Shown here: positions 34,807 to 42,404 of the stretch, in pieces
How the letters are laid out: every line of letters begins with the position of its first letter
How positions within the stretch are numbered: the stretch's first letter is position 1
IMG/VR virus record: IMGVR_UViG_3300032093_000267
Location: 1 to 43,160 of that record
Origin: a virus
Strand: one strand, 5' to 3'
Length of the DNA stretch: 43,160 nt
Program-made: the position numbers and the translations under genes
The notes under the pieces: generated by a model
The model's input: the letters and a program-made list of their open reading frames with translations, nothing else
What the model was told of the DNA's origin: nothing
The model's database searches: none

Positions 34807-36814
34807 TAACTTATCTACTGCTAATACGTTTCAAGAATGGTTAACAACAACATCAACGTTAGTTAATCTTTCTAATTTACTTACCGATAATATAGGCGGC
34901 GGTGGTGCTGGATTTATTGCTAATACATCTTTGTTTATTGAAGGTGGTGATGCATCTTTAAATGTACGAACTCGGGCAAATATTAATACGCTGCGAGCTA
35001 ACACTGCTAACCTTGCTAACATTTCTTTAATTTCGGGTAGTGTTGTAGGTAACGGTAATTTAACATTTAGTGGTGCTACAATCAGTAATTTGACATTTGG
35101 TAATGTTGTAGTTACTGGAAATGTCAATACGTTAAATGTGACAAATACATTAGCCGTTGGTGGTGATACATTTATTTCAGGTAATCTAATTGTATCTGGG
35201 AACGTAACATTAGACACGTTTGGTTTTGATGATGTGAATGTTGCTGGTAGTGTACTTATTGCTAACACCCTAAATGTTACTCAAGGTACAACACTTACTG
35301 GCAATCTTATTGTTGTATCCAATGTTTCAATTAGTAATAACCTTATCGTTACTCGAAACACTTCAATTAGTGGTAATCTTGCTGTTACTCAAAATACCAC
35401 TCTTGCTAATGTAACTGTAACCGCTAACATTTTAACTGTTAACGTTACTAATACTCTGAATGTCGGTAGTAGTATTGTAGCACCATTAGCCAATATTGCT
35501 AACATTGGATTACTCAACAGTAATCTTTCTGTGCCTAGTACCATAACAACTAACAATTTAATTATACTTAGCAATATTCTTCGTGCTAATATCTCCACAA
35601 CACTAAACGTTGCTAATAGTATTGTAGCTCAGTCAGCTAACATCGCAAATGTTGCTATAATTAATAGTGATATTTTTGTACCTGATCTTATAACAACTAA
35701 TAATATAACTGTAAACAGTAACATTACAACTGTCAACGTTACTAATACACTAAACGTTGGTAGTAGTATTGTAGCACCATTAGCTAATATTGCTAACATT
35801 GGATTACTCAACAGTAATCTTTCTGTACCTGGTATTTTAACCACTAATAATTTAACTATACTTAGTAATATTGTTCGTGCTAATATCTCCACAACACTAA
35901 ATGTGGCTAACAGCATCGTAGCACAATCAGCTAACATTGCAAACATTGGACTCCTTAATAATAACCTTACGGTACCTGGTAATGTAACTGTAAGTGGTAA
36001 TGTAACTGTAAGTGGTAATGTAACTATAAGTGGTAACATTCTTCGTGCTAATATTTCCACCACATTAAATGTGGCTAACAGTATTGTAGCTCAGTCTGCC
36101 AATATTGCTAACGTTGCTATAATTAATAGTGATATTTTTGTACCTGATCTCATAACAACCAATAATATAACTGTAACTAGTAACATTCTTCGTGCTAATA
36201 TTTCCACCACATTAAATGTGGCTAACAGCATCGTAGCACAATCAGCTAACATTGCTAACGTTGCTATAATTAATAATGATATTTTTGTACCTGATCTCAT
36301 AACAACCAATAATATAACTGTAACTAGTAACATTCTTCGTGCTAATATTTCTACTACACTGAATGTTGCTAATAGCATTGTAGCTCAGTCTGCCAATATT
36401 GCTAACGTTGCATTTCTTAATAGTAATGTGATAGTTCCAGGAACCGTAAATACTAGTAGTGTAAATACTAGTAGTTTGGTTGTAAGAGGCAATATTGCCG
36501 TAGTGAATGTCACAAGTAATGCATTCATTGGTGGTGATACATTCATCTACGGTAACCTGACGATTGCAGGCAATACTACGTTATCTGTCGGTGGGTTTGA
36601 GGACTTGAATGTTGGAGGCAGAATCAACGTTGGCACCAATTTAGATGTTTCTGGAAATGCTAATGTTGTAAGTAATATTTCTGCTGGTAACGTTAATGTA
36701 ACAGGAAAAATTACTGGTGTGACACAGATTACGGGTGCAGCAAATAATGCAATTTATACCACAATTTCGGCGGCTATTGACTCCTCAATTGCCTTTGCGA
36801 TTGCACTTGGTTGA
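34796..36814 (+). CDS. Repeat-built tail fibre-like protein
   Basis: A 672 aa protein rich in Asn, Thr, Ile, Ser and Val with almost no charged residues. The N-terminus (NNLSTANTFQEWLTTTSTLVNLSNLL) resembles the attachment part of fibre-like structural proteins of marine T4-like phages. Residues about 65-210 are short repeats (GNLIVSGNVTL, NTLNVTQGTTLTGN) and 212-566 are seven 49-56 residue repeats, suggesting a long beta-helical or beta-prism shaft. The C-terminus (GKITGVTQITGAANNAIYTTISAAIDSSIAFAIALG) is unique. It is probably a trimeric fibre or peripheral spike; receptor unknown. A late promoter follows directly after its stop. Confidence 0.68.
   Translation: MAINNLSTANTFQEWLTTTSTLVNLSNLLTDNIGGGGAGFIANTSLFIEGGDASLNVRTRANINTLRANTANLANISLISGSVVGNGNLTFSGATISNLTFGNVVVTGNVNTLNVTNTLAVGGDTFISGNLIVSGNVTLDTFGFDDVNVAGSVLIANTLNVTQGTTLTGNLIVVSNVSISNNLIVTRNTSISGNLAVTQNTTLANVTVTANILTVNVTNTLNVGSSIVAPLANIANIGLLNSNLSVPSTITTNNLIILSNILRANISTTLNVANSIVAQSANIANVAIINSDIFVPDLITTNNITVNSNITTVNVTNTLNVGSSIVAPLANIANIGLLNSNLSVPGILTTNNLTILSNIVRANISTTLNVANSIVAQSANIANIGLLNNNLTVPGNVTVSGNVTVSGNVTISGNILRANISTTLNVANSIVAQSANIANVAIINSDIFVPDLITTNNITVTSNILRANISTTLNVANSIVAQSANIANVAIINNDIFVPDLITTNNITVTSNILRANISTTLNVANSIVAQSANIANVAFLNSNVIVPGTVNTSSVNTSSLVVRGNIAVVNVTSNAFIGGDTFIYGNLTIAGNTTLSVGGFEDLNVGGRINVGTNLDVSGNANVVSNISAGNVNVTGKITGVTQITGAANNAIYTTISAAIDSSIAFAIALG
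35429..36493 (+). repeat. Seven tandem 147-bp (49-codon) in-frame repeats
   Basis: Units begin at 35429, 35576, 35723, 35870, 36038, 36185 and 36332. Five are exactly 147 bases; the fourth is 168 bases because of extra copies of an 18-base GNVTVS unit, and the last runs into a divergent end. Two subtypes alternate at first (NVTNTLNVGSSIVAPLANIA and ANISTTLNVANSIVAQSANI), and units five and six are nearly identical in DNA, implying recent duplication. Confidence 0.92.
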
Positions 36815-36822
36815 TATAAATA
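36815..36822 (+). promoter_or_regulatory. Consensus T4-type late promoter TATAAATA
   Basis: An exact match to the T4 late promoter element, immediately after the stop of the fibre-like gene. It lies 28 bases before the next ATG (36850), with ribosome site AGAGGA at 36840-36845 in between. It probably starts a separate late transcript for the small structural genes that follow, requiring the phage late sigma factor (gp55-type) encoded elsewhere. Confidence 0.8.
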
Positions 36823-36849
36823 GATAAATAAAGAAAAACAGAGGATTCA

Positions 36850-37182
36850 ATGGCTAATACTTTTAAGAATTTCACTTTAAAGTCAGTAGGAACTACATCA
36901 ACAAATGTCTATGCTGCTGCAGCGGGTGTTCAAGCTACCGTTATTGGTATGTCAATAGCGAACATGATTACTACTCCTATTACCGCTAGTGTTATTTTGA
37001 GTGGTGGATCAATTACGAGTAACGTATTCATGATTAAAGATGCGACAATCGCACCCGGTGGTGCATTGGTGCCTATTGGTGGTGATCAGAAATTTGTTTT
37101 GGAAGCAGGAGATTACTTACAGGTAAATACTTCAGTTGCTTCCTCAGGTGATGTCATTTTATCGGTTCTGGAGATAAGTTAA
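36850..37182 (+). CDS. Small beta-rich structural protein (type A)
   Basis: A 110 aa protein with hydrophobic beta pattern (NTFKNFTLKSVGTTSTNVYAA, VIGMSIANMITTPITASVIL, GGALVPIGGDQKFVLEAGDYLQV). The arrangement resembles the proteins at 37596 and 38754: an N-terminal strand pair, a SxxIAN or LVSN strand, a GG or PA turn, an L-x-x-GD motif, then a final strand ending EIS or EIY. No named family recognised. It probably forms part of a fibre-associated or decorating complex. First gene behind the TATAAATA promoter; its stop overlaps the next ATG (TAATG). Confidence 0.65.
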   Translation: MANTFKNFTLKSVGTTSTNVYAAAAGVQATVIGMSIANMITTPITASVILSGGSITSNVFMIKDATIAPGGALVPIGGDQKFVLEAGDYLQVNTSVASSGDVILSVLEIS

Positions 37183-37577
37183 TGGCCTACCTAGGTAATC
37201 CACCAGAGATTAATAACTATACACTGTTGGCTCAAAAGTTTAGTGGTACAGGTGCCTGCACTCAATTTACCTTGAGTAGAAATATTAGTGATGCTAATAC
37301 TCTGGCTGTTGTAGTTAATGGTGTCTTGCAAACTCCAGGCGATTCTTATTCGGCCACAAATGGCATTCTAACTTTTACTGAACCACCTAGTCTAAGTGAA
37401 AATAATATTACAATTACTTATTTGGCAACAAGTGTTATAACATATAGTCTAGTATCTGCAAGTCAATTGTTGGCCGGTTCTGTAACTACTACTGCACTTG
37501 CTGCTGGTTCAGTGACAGATGATAAATTAGCCAGTACAGCAACTTTTGATGATGTATTTCTATTCGGTGGAATGTAA
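37182..37577 (+). CDS. Small fibre-associated protein (type B)
   Basis: A 131 aa protein: N-terminal AYLGNPPEINNYTLLAQKFSGTGACTQFTLSRNI, then VVVNGVLQTPGDSYSATNGILTFTEPPS and a C-terminal repeat-like GSVTTTALAAGSVTDDKLASTATFDDVF. The VxxNGVxQxPG...GILTFT pattern is common in N-terminal parts of phage tail fibres, and the GSVTxxAL...VTDDKLAS segment is a typical fibre shaft/connector. The gene at 38385 is a paralogue (AYIGNQVTSVPF..FSGDGLTSSF). Translation is coupled to the previous gene by TAATG. Confidence 0.65.
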   Translation: MAYLGNPPEINNYTLLAQKFSGTGACTQFTLSRNISDANTLAVVVNGVLQTPGDSYSATNGILTFTEPPSLSENNITITYLATSVITYSLVSASQLLAGSVTTTALAAGSVTDDKLASTATFDDVFLFGGM

Positions 37578-37595
37578 ACAAAGGAAAATAAAAAA

Positions 37596-37934
37596 ATGGC
37601 AAGAACATATAGAATACTTGGGCAATCTAATCCAAATGCAAATGTACTGACAACGTTATACACCGTTCCAGCAAGTAACTCTGCAATCATATCTTCATTG
37701 GTAATTGCAAATTTAAATGAAACAGATGGCACAGGAAATTCATTTACTTTATCCGTTAATACTGCTGGTGTTGGAGTTTCTAACTCAAGTTACATTGCTT
37801 ATCGTGTTAATTGTCCAGTTAAAGATACTGTTAAATTGACTTTAGGTATAACTCTAAACGCTGGATCAGTTCTTTCAGCAAACGCTAATTCCGGTAATTT
37901 TGCATTTACTGCTTTTGGTACTGAAATTTATTAA
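37596..37934 (+). CDS. Small beta-rich structural protein (type A)
   Basis: A 112 aa protein: ARTYRILGQSNPNANVLTTLYTVPASNSAIISSLVIANLNETDG, then NCPVKDTVKLTLGITLNAGSVLSANANSG. The VPAxxSAIISSLVIAN and L-x-AG-x-L patterns are common in small phage structural proteins with an immunoglobulin-like fold. It looks distantly related to the neighbours at 36850 and 38754. Ribosome site AAAGGAAA stands 9 bases before ATG. Function unknown; virion location is inferred from context. Confidence 0.62.
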   Translation: MARTYRILGQSNPNANVLTTLYTVPASNSAIISSLVIANLNETDGTGNSFTLSVNTAGVGVSNSSYIAYRVNCPVKDTVKLTLGITLNAGSVLSANANSGNFAFTAFGTEIY

Positions 37935-37958
37935 TATTTTTATTTTAAAGGTGATTGA

Positions 37959-38372
37959 ATGAATAACAAAGAAATTGAATATGCACATTTTCTAATTGGC
38001 AACAACAACAAATTAGTTTGTGGTATTGACACAGCAATTAAAGCATTACGCCCAACAGCACGTTACGATATGTCAGCATCAGGTGGACATTTTGAGTTCA
38101 CACGTTGGGAAGATGATGCTAAAACAGAAGCACCAACAAAAGCAGAAATTATGGCAGAGTTGGAATATCAGAATAAGTTTATTGAACACAATCAATATTT
38201 TTTAGATCGTGCAGCAAACTATCCTGATATTACAGTTCTTGTAAACTCACTTTGGGAAGCAATGGACAATAGTGAGATACCAGGTAAAGGAACAAAGTTT
38301 TATAACATGATTAAAGAAGTGAATGATGAGTTTCCTAAACCCGAAGGTGATGCACCAGTAAGACCAGAATAA
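37959..38372 (+). CDS. Unknown soluble protein, possible fibre-assembly factor
   Basis: A 137 aa protein, unlike its neighbours: charged, helical and acidic (KEIEYAHFLIGNNNKLVCGIDTAIKALRPTARYDMSASGGHFEFTRWEDD, then a helical NYPDITVLVNSLWEAMDNSEIPGKG). The composition suggests a soluble assembly or chaperone-type protein rather than a beta-structured fibre. ALRPxA-Y and the EFTRWEDD segment are not tied to a family I can name with confidence. Ribosome site AAAGGTGA precedes ATG by about 7 bases. Its place among fibre-type genes supports a helper role, by inference only. Confidence 0.55.
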   Translation: MNNKEIEYAHFLIGNNNKLVCGIDTAIKALRPTARYDMSASGGHFEFTRWEDDAKTEAPTKAEIMAELEYQNKFIEHNQYFLDRAANYPDITVLVNSLWEAMDNSEIPGKGTKFYNMIKEVNDEFPKPEGDAPVRPE

Positions 38373-38384
38373 ACAAGGAAATAA

Positions 38385-38750
38385 ATGGCATATATTGGAA
38401 ATCAAGTTACATCAGTACCATTCGTTACAGATGTTTTTAGTGGTGATGGACTGACGAGTTCGTTTGGACCAATGATTCGTATTCCTGCAACCGCTGCATC
38501 TATTTTGGTGCATATTGCAGGAATATATCAACGTCCAACTATTGATTATACTGTAACATCTGATACACTTATACTCACTTCTATTCCAGCATCTGGTACA
38601 AATAATATTGTGGTTCATCACATAGGCATCGGATTCATGGCAACACAAGTACCAGGAGATGGTACAGTAACACCATCAAAATTTTCTAGTTCTACAAACA
38701 CATCGATCACAGGAAAATCAGTAGCAATGTCTATTGTATTCGGAGGATAA
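38385..38750 (+). CDS. Small fibre-associated protein (type B paralogue)
   Basis: A 121 aa paralogue of the protein at 37182: AYIGNQVTSVPFVTDVFSGDGLTSSFGPMIRIPATAASILVHIAGIYQRPTIDYTVTSDTLILTSIP. The FSGDG-TxSF...V-IxGIYQxPxxDYTV pattern matches the N-terminal domain common in phage tail fibre genes. The C-terminus (GDGTVTPSKFSSST) is a short connector. It is followed after three bases by a type A protein, the same A/B adjacency as at 36850-37577. AAGGAA at 38374-38379 is the ribosome site. Confidence 0.65.
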   Translation: MAYIGNQVTSVPFVTDVFSGDGLTSSFGPMIRIPATAASILVHIAGIYQRPTIDYTVTSDTLILTSIPASGTNNIVVHHIGIGFMATQVPGDGTVTPSKFSSSTNTSITGKSVAMSIVFGG

Positions 38751-38753
38751 TAA

Positions 38754-39137
38754 ATGGCTGCGCCAAACATCGTAAGTGTAACAAATATTTTAGGTAAAAG
38801 TAATGTCGCTAACATTACAAGTGTTTCTTCGTCAGTCATTGTTAATGCTGTCAATTCGGGTAAAGTGTTTAAGATTAACACGATGCTCGTATCAAATGTT
38901 GACGGAACAAGTGCTGGTAACGTTTCAGTAGAACTGTTTAAATTTGGCGCACAAAACACGAGCACTGGTACTGGCAATGCAACTTATGCTATTGCTAATA
39001 CTATGACTGTACCTGCTAAATCAACATTAGATATTCTTTCCAAATCACTTTACTTAGAAGAGGGTGACCAAATCAAAGTTAAAGCTGATGCAAACAATCG
39101 TCTACACTTCATTTCATCGTTTGAAGAGATAAGTTAA
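38754..39137 (+). CDS. Small beta-rich structural protein (type A)
   Basis: A 127 aa protein: APNIVSVTNILGKSNVANITSVSSSVIVNAVNSGKVFKINTMLVSNVDGTSAGNVSVELF, then IANTMTVPAKSTLDILSKSLYLEEGDQIKVKADANNRLHFISSFEEIS. The VPAKSTLxxLxKxxYLEEGDxIxVxA pattern is typical of small structural proteins in T4-like aquatic phages. It shares its general plan and the final EIS with the protein at 36850. The stop overlaps the next gene as TAATG. Confidence 0.66.
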   Translation: MAAPNIVSVTNILGKSNVANITSVSSSVIVNAVNSGKVFKINTMLVSNVDGTSAGNVSVELFKFGAQNTSTGTGNATYAIANTMTVPAKSTLDILSKSLYLEEGDQIKVKADANNRLHFISSFEEIS

Positions 39138-40126
39138 TGCCATTAGGATTGAATGGTAGTATCATTGGACTTGTTAATTCCGCCAAACAGTTAGGCGCAG
39201 GTGACACAGTTGGTATATGGTCAATGAGCGAACATTTTGCAAATAGATTGAATGCTTTATATGGTCCTATTCCTAACGTAACATTTACGAGCACTTCATC
39301 ATGGACTGTTCCTGAAGGAATTACTGCTGTAGATTATTTTATTGTTGCAGGTGGTGGTGGAGGATCCGCAGGTGGTGGTGGAGCTGGCGGTGTGCGGCAA
39401 GGTACAAGTCTTTCAGTTACACCAGGCGGCACTCTTAATATAGTAATAGGTGCAGGCGGCGCACTGGGTTCATCAAACGGTTCAAACTCTGGCATATATT
39501 CATCTTATCCGTTTCCCGCATTGTGGGGTACAGGTGGTGGTAGAGGTGGTGTAAATGGTCCTAATAATACCGGCACCAACATTGGATATTCTGGCGGTTC
39601 TGGTGGTGGCGGTTCTTGTGATGGATTTCCAAGTAATCCGAAAGGTGCGGGACTAGGTAATTTAGGAAATTATACTCCTTCGGAAGGAAGTAATGGCGGA
39701 ACGGGTACGGGATTCTGGTCTGGTGCTAGTGGCGGTGGCGGCGGCGGTGGCGGCGGTGGCATTGGAATTGGTGGATTATCTTTTTCACCTGGTAACGGAC
39801 CAGGTGGTCCTCCAGCAGCAGCACCTTATGGTGGTAATGGCGGCGTTGGAATTTTCTCTACGATATCAGGTGCAAATGTTGGTTATGCTGGAGGTGGTGG
39901 AGGTGTTGGTTATTCTTCTACTGTTGCTACTGTTTTTGGATATGGAGCAAATACTACTGGTGGTGCAAACGGTGCATTTGCTGGACCATTTACTCCTTCT
40001 GTGGTTGGTGCAAATGCCGCTTCCAACTTCGGTGGCGGAGGTGGTGGTGGCACTGTAGCTCCAACCACTCTTTATGGTTCGGGTGGTTCAGGTATTGTGA
40101 TCATTAAACTTTACGGTATACAATAA
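39137..40126 (+). CDS. Glycine-rich adhesin-like tail fibre protein
   Basis: A 329 aa protein. Residues 1-45 (LNGSIIGLVNSAKQLGAGDTVGIWSMSEHFANRL) are an attachment segment shared with the next gene and common to fibre-tip proteins of aquatic T4-like phages. Residues 52-70 (FTSTSSWTVPEGITAVDYFIV) open a glycine-rich domain that fills the rest, with runs of 5 to 10 Gly and blocks GGNGGVGIFSTISGANVGYAGGGGG and GSGGSGIVIIKL at the end. Such domains resemble polyglycine-helix adhesins (as in gp38-type tips of T-even phages), so host-receptor recognition is likely; direct homology to gp38 is not claimed. G/T-rich codons set this gene apart from the AT-rich surroundings. Confidence 0.7.
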   Translation: MPLGLNGSIIGLVNSAKQLGAGDTVGIWSMSEHFANRLNALYGPIPNVTFTSTSSWTVPEGITAVDYFIVAGGGGGSAGGGGAGGVRQGTSLSVTPGGTLNIVIGAGGALGSSNGSNSGIYSSYPFPALWGTGGGRGGVNGPNNTGTNIGYSGGSGGGGSCDGFPSNPKGAGLGNLGNYTPSEGSNGGTGTGFWSGASGGGGGGGGGGIGIGGLSFSPGNGPGGPPAAAPYGGNGGVGIFSTISGANVGYAGGGGGVGYSSTVATVFGYGANTTGGANGAFAGPFTPSVVGANAASNFGGGGGGGTVAPTTLYGSGGSGIVIIKLYGIQ

Positions 40127-41938
40127 ATGGCTAGAAGATTTAACGGTGGTTTAATTGGTGCCCTCAACGCTGCTAAGTTTAGTGGTGTTACTACAGGTAT
40201 ATGGACATCAAATGAAGTTGGTCTGAGTAAACTTGCTGGGTTATGGCCGGATAGTATTTTTTCTGTGGTGCAATCATTCACAACATCTCAATTAGTAACA
40301 ATTCCTGCTGGTGTTAATGAAGTAGATTATCTTATTGTTGGTGGTGGCGGTGGTGGTGGTGGTTATAGAGGTGGTGGAGGTGGCGCTGGAGGAGTTCTTC
40401 AAGGAACAAATTTACAGGTAACACCGGGAACAACATATACGATTGCAATTGGATCAGGTGGTGCTGGAGGTACAAGTGGAGGTGCTCCAGACGGTGCCAC
40501 TGGTACTAATGGCACTAATACTGTAATTTTTACTGGCGCAACGTATCTCACTGCAAATGCGCTTGGCGGTGGTGGCGGTGCGGGTGGATCAAAAAATGGT
40601 AATGCTGGCGGTTCTGGTGGAGGTGCTGGCGGTGGTGGTGGTGGACTTACAACAGACTTTCTTGCAGGTGCAGGAACACCAGGAATGGGAAATTCTGGTG
40701 GAGATAATGCTAGTCCTGGTGCATTAGCAACATCTGCAAGAGCCGCAGGCGGCGGTGGTGCTGGTGGTGTCGGACAATCAATTACAACACAACCAGCAAC
40801 TTCAAGTGCTCCTGAAGGTTATGGAGGCATAGGAATAATTTCTTCACTTTCTGGAACACCAACTTACTATGCTGGTGGTGGAGGAGGCGGTGGTCCAGCA
40901 AATTATGCTGCGCTTGGTGGTACTGGAGGTGGAGGTAATGGTGCGTTCAGTCCGACAACTCCTGCTGTTGCAGGAACAAGTGGATTAGGTGGTGGTGGAG
41001 GTGGCGGGAATGGTGTAAATCCATATCCCCTTGGTGATCCTGCTTCGTTTAGGAATGGTGCCGCTGGCGGTTCAGGTATTGTTATTATTAAATACAACGA
41101 AGTGCCATCACAAGGTGCTGTAATAATATTTAGAAGCACGGGTTCAATTACAATTCCTGATGGCACCACAACAGTTGATTATCTTGTTGTTGGTGGTGGA
41201 GGTGGTGGTGGTGCTGACAGCGGAGGTGGTGGTGGTGCCGGTGGTTATAGATCAGGAACAGGTTTTAGTGTAACACCAGGTCAATTATACACAGTTACAG
41301 TTGGTGGTGGTGGTGCTGGTTCCGTTGCAACAGTACCATCATCTCCAGCGGGTTCAAATGGGGAAAACTCAATATTCAGTACCATCACATCTGCTGGTGG
41401 TGGCGGTGGAGGTTCTCCTGTTTCTGCCGGTAATGCTGGCGGTTCTGGTGGTGGAGCTTTCGGAGGACCTAATTCTGTGTTTAGAGTTGGAGGACAAGGA
41501 AATTGGTGGTCAAGTAATAACACAATATCCACAATATCTCCACCAATGGGATACGGTGGAGGTGCGGGGTTTTTTGCTCCAGGAACACCCTCAAAGCAGT
41601 CTGCTGGTGGCGGTGGTGGTGCCAGTGCAAACGGTACGGCCGGCACATCAACAGCAGCAGGTAATGGTGGTATAGGAATATATTCTACTCTGTCGGGTGC
41701 TAATGTTGCTTATGCTGGTGGAGGTGGAGGTGCAGGTTGGAGTCCCGCATCAGTTGAAAAAGGATACGGTGCAACTGCTTATGGTGGAGCAAATGGTTCG
41801 TTTAACTCTGGCGTAGTAGGCGACAATGCACCAAGTAATCAAGGTGCTGGCGGCGGTGGTGGTTCTATTGTTCCCGGCGTCGGTGGTGGAGGAGGTGGTG
41901 CCGGTGGCTCAGGAATTGTCATACTTAAATTGACATAA
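40127..41938 (+). CDS. Glycine-rich adhesin-like tail fibre protein with two tandem domains
   Basis: A 603 aa paralogue of the preceding protein. The N-terminal FNGGLIGALNAAKFSGVTTGIWTSNE (4-30) matches its attachment segment. Two glycine-rich domains follow, about 48-325 and 332-603; each starts with a VTIPAGVNEVDYLIVGGGGG or ITIPDGTTTVDYLVVGGGGG strand and ends GGSGIVIIK or GGSGIVILK. Blocks such as YGGIGIISSLSGTPTYYAGGGGG and NGGIGIYSTLSGANVAYAGGGGG recur in both. A duplication of the domain within the gene is the simplest reading. It begins directly after the previous stop (TAA then ATG). Likely a receptor-binding protein, possibly an alternative or companion to its neighbour. Confidence 0.7.
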   Translation: MARRFNGGLIGALNAAKFSGVTTGIWTSNEVGLSKLAGLWPDSIFSVVQSFTTSQLVTIPAGVNEVDYLIVGGGGGGGGYRGGGGGAGGVLQGTNLQVTPGTTYTIAIGSGGAGGTSGGAPDGATGTNGTNTVIFTGATYLTANALGGGGGAGGSKNGNAGGSGGGAGGGGGGLTTDFLAGAGTPGMGNSGGDNASPGALATSARAAGGGGAGGVGQSITTQPATSSAPEGYGGIGIISSLSGTPTYYAGGGGGGGPANYAALGGTGGGGNGAFSPTTPAVAGTSGLGGGGGGGNGVNPYPLGDPASFRNGAAGGSGIVIIKYNEVPSQGAVIIFRSTGSITIPDGTTTVDYLVVGGGGGGGADSGGGGGAGGYRSGTGFSVTPGQLYTVTVGGGGAGSVATVPSSPAGSNGENSIFSTITSAGGGGGGSPVSAGNAGGSGGGAFGGPNSVFRVGGQGNWWSSNNTISTISPPMGYGGGAGFFAPGTPSKQSAGGGGGASANGTAGTSTAAGNGGIGIYSTLSGANVAYAGGGGGAGWSPASVEKGYGATAYGGANGSFNSGVVGDNAPSNQGAGGGGGSIVPGVGGGGGGAGGSGIVILKLT

Positions 41939-41950
41939 ATAACTAAATAT
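41934..41950 (+). promoter_or_regulatory. Late promoter candidates CATAAATA and CTAAATAT
   Basis: CATAAATA (41934-41941, overlapping the stop of the glycine-rich gene) and CTAAATAT (41943-41950) both resemble the T4 late element. They stand 21-30 bases before the ATG at 41971, with a ribosome site TAGGAGAG at 41957-41964. Confidence 0.5.
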
Positions 41951-41970
41951 ATTAAATAGGAGAGTATTGA

Positions 41971-42345
41971 ATGGCACATTTTGCACAACTTGATGAAAAT
42001 AACGTTGTTACTCAAGTGATTGTTGTAGGTAACAATGAACTACTTGACGCAAATGGTCGAGAACGTGAAGAACTTGGTGTAGCGTTTTGCCAACGACTGT
42101 TTGGTGGTAACTGGAAACAAACATCATACAATCATAATATGCGTGTTCGCTACGCCGGTATTGGTTATTCGTACAATGCTGATATTGATGCATTTGTTCC
42201 ACCAAAACCATTTGCTTCATGGGTATTAAATAACACTACTGCTAATTGGGAAGCTCCTATTCCAATGCCTGTGGTTGAAGGTAAAATGTATTACTGGGAT
42301 GAAGCAACAACATCTTGGGTAGAAAATGGAACTGCACCTGCGTAA
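41971..42345 (+). CDS. Conserved phage protein of YAGIGYSY-type, virion or fibre-associated
   Basis: A 124 aa protein: AHFAQLDENNVVTQVIVVGNNELL, FCQRLFGGNWKQTSYNHNMRVRYAGIGYSYNADIDAFVPPKPFASWVLNNTTANWEAPIPMP. I recall this pattern (FAxxDENNxVxxVIVV, GxWxQTSYN, YAGIGYxYDxxxDAFxPPKPFxSW) as a widespread small protein in aquatic tailed phages, usually placed near tail fibre genes and of unproven function. It has its own candidate late promoter and a strong ribosome site, and is followed by a terminator, so it can be expressed as a single-gene unit. Confidence 0.75.
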   Translation: MAHFAQLDENNVVTQVIVVGNNELLDANGREREELGVAFCQRLFGGNWKQTSYNHNMRVRYAGIGYSYNADIDAFVPPKPFASWVLNNTTANWEAPIPMPVVEGKMYYWDEATTSWVENGTAPA

Positions 42346-42358
42346 GTTATTTTCATTC

Positions 42359-42386
42359 AAAAAACCCTGCTTCGGCAGGGTTTTTT
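42359..42386 (+). terminator. Strong Rho-independent terminator (probably bidirectional)
   Basis: A 12-bp stem (42359-42370 with 42375-42386) of six A/T pairs and CCCTGC/GCAGGG around the C(TTCG)G tetraloop, with the T-run part of the stem and A-run on the other side. It separates the block ending at 42345 from the next set of structural genes. Confidence 0.92.
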
Positions 42387-42404
42387 ATTTGCGGTATAAG
42401 ATTG

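Noticed and set aside
34831-36378. Several 70-145 codon minus-strand frames within the repeat-built fibre gene
   Set aside because: They repeat with the same 147-base period as the real gene and encode only antisense versions of the repeat.
40903-41646. Proline-rich open frames on the minus strand
   Set aside because: They are the reverse complement of GGT/GGA glycine codons (giving ACC/TCC and CCX), with no ribosome site and no independent features.
39137-41938. Possible diversity-generating retroelement target in the glycine-rich adhesins
   Set aside because: No reverse transcriptase, template repeat or adenine-biased variable region is visible in the window; the variation seen is repeat-type duplication.
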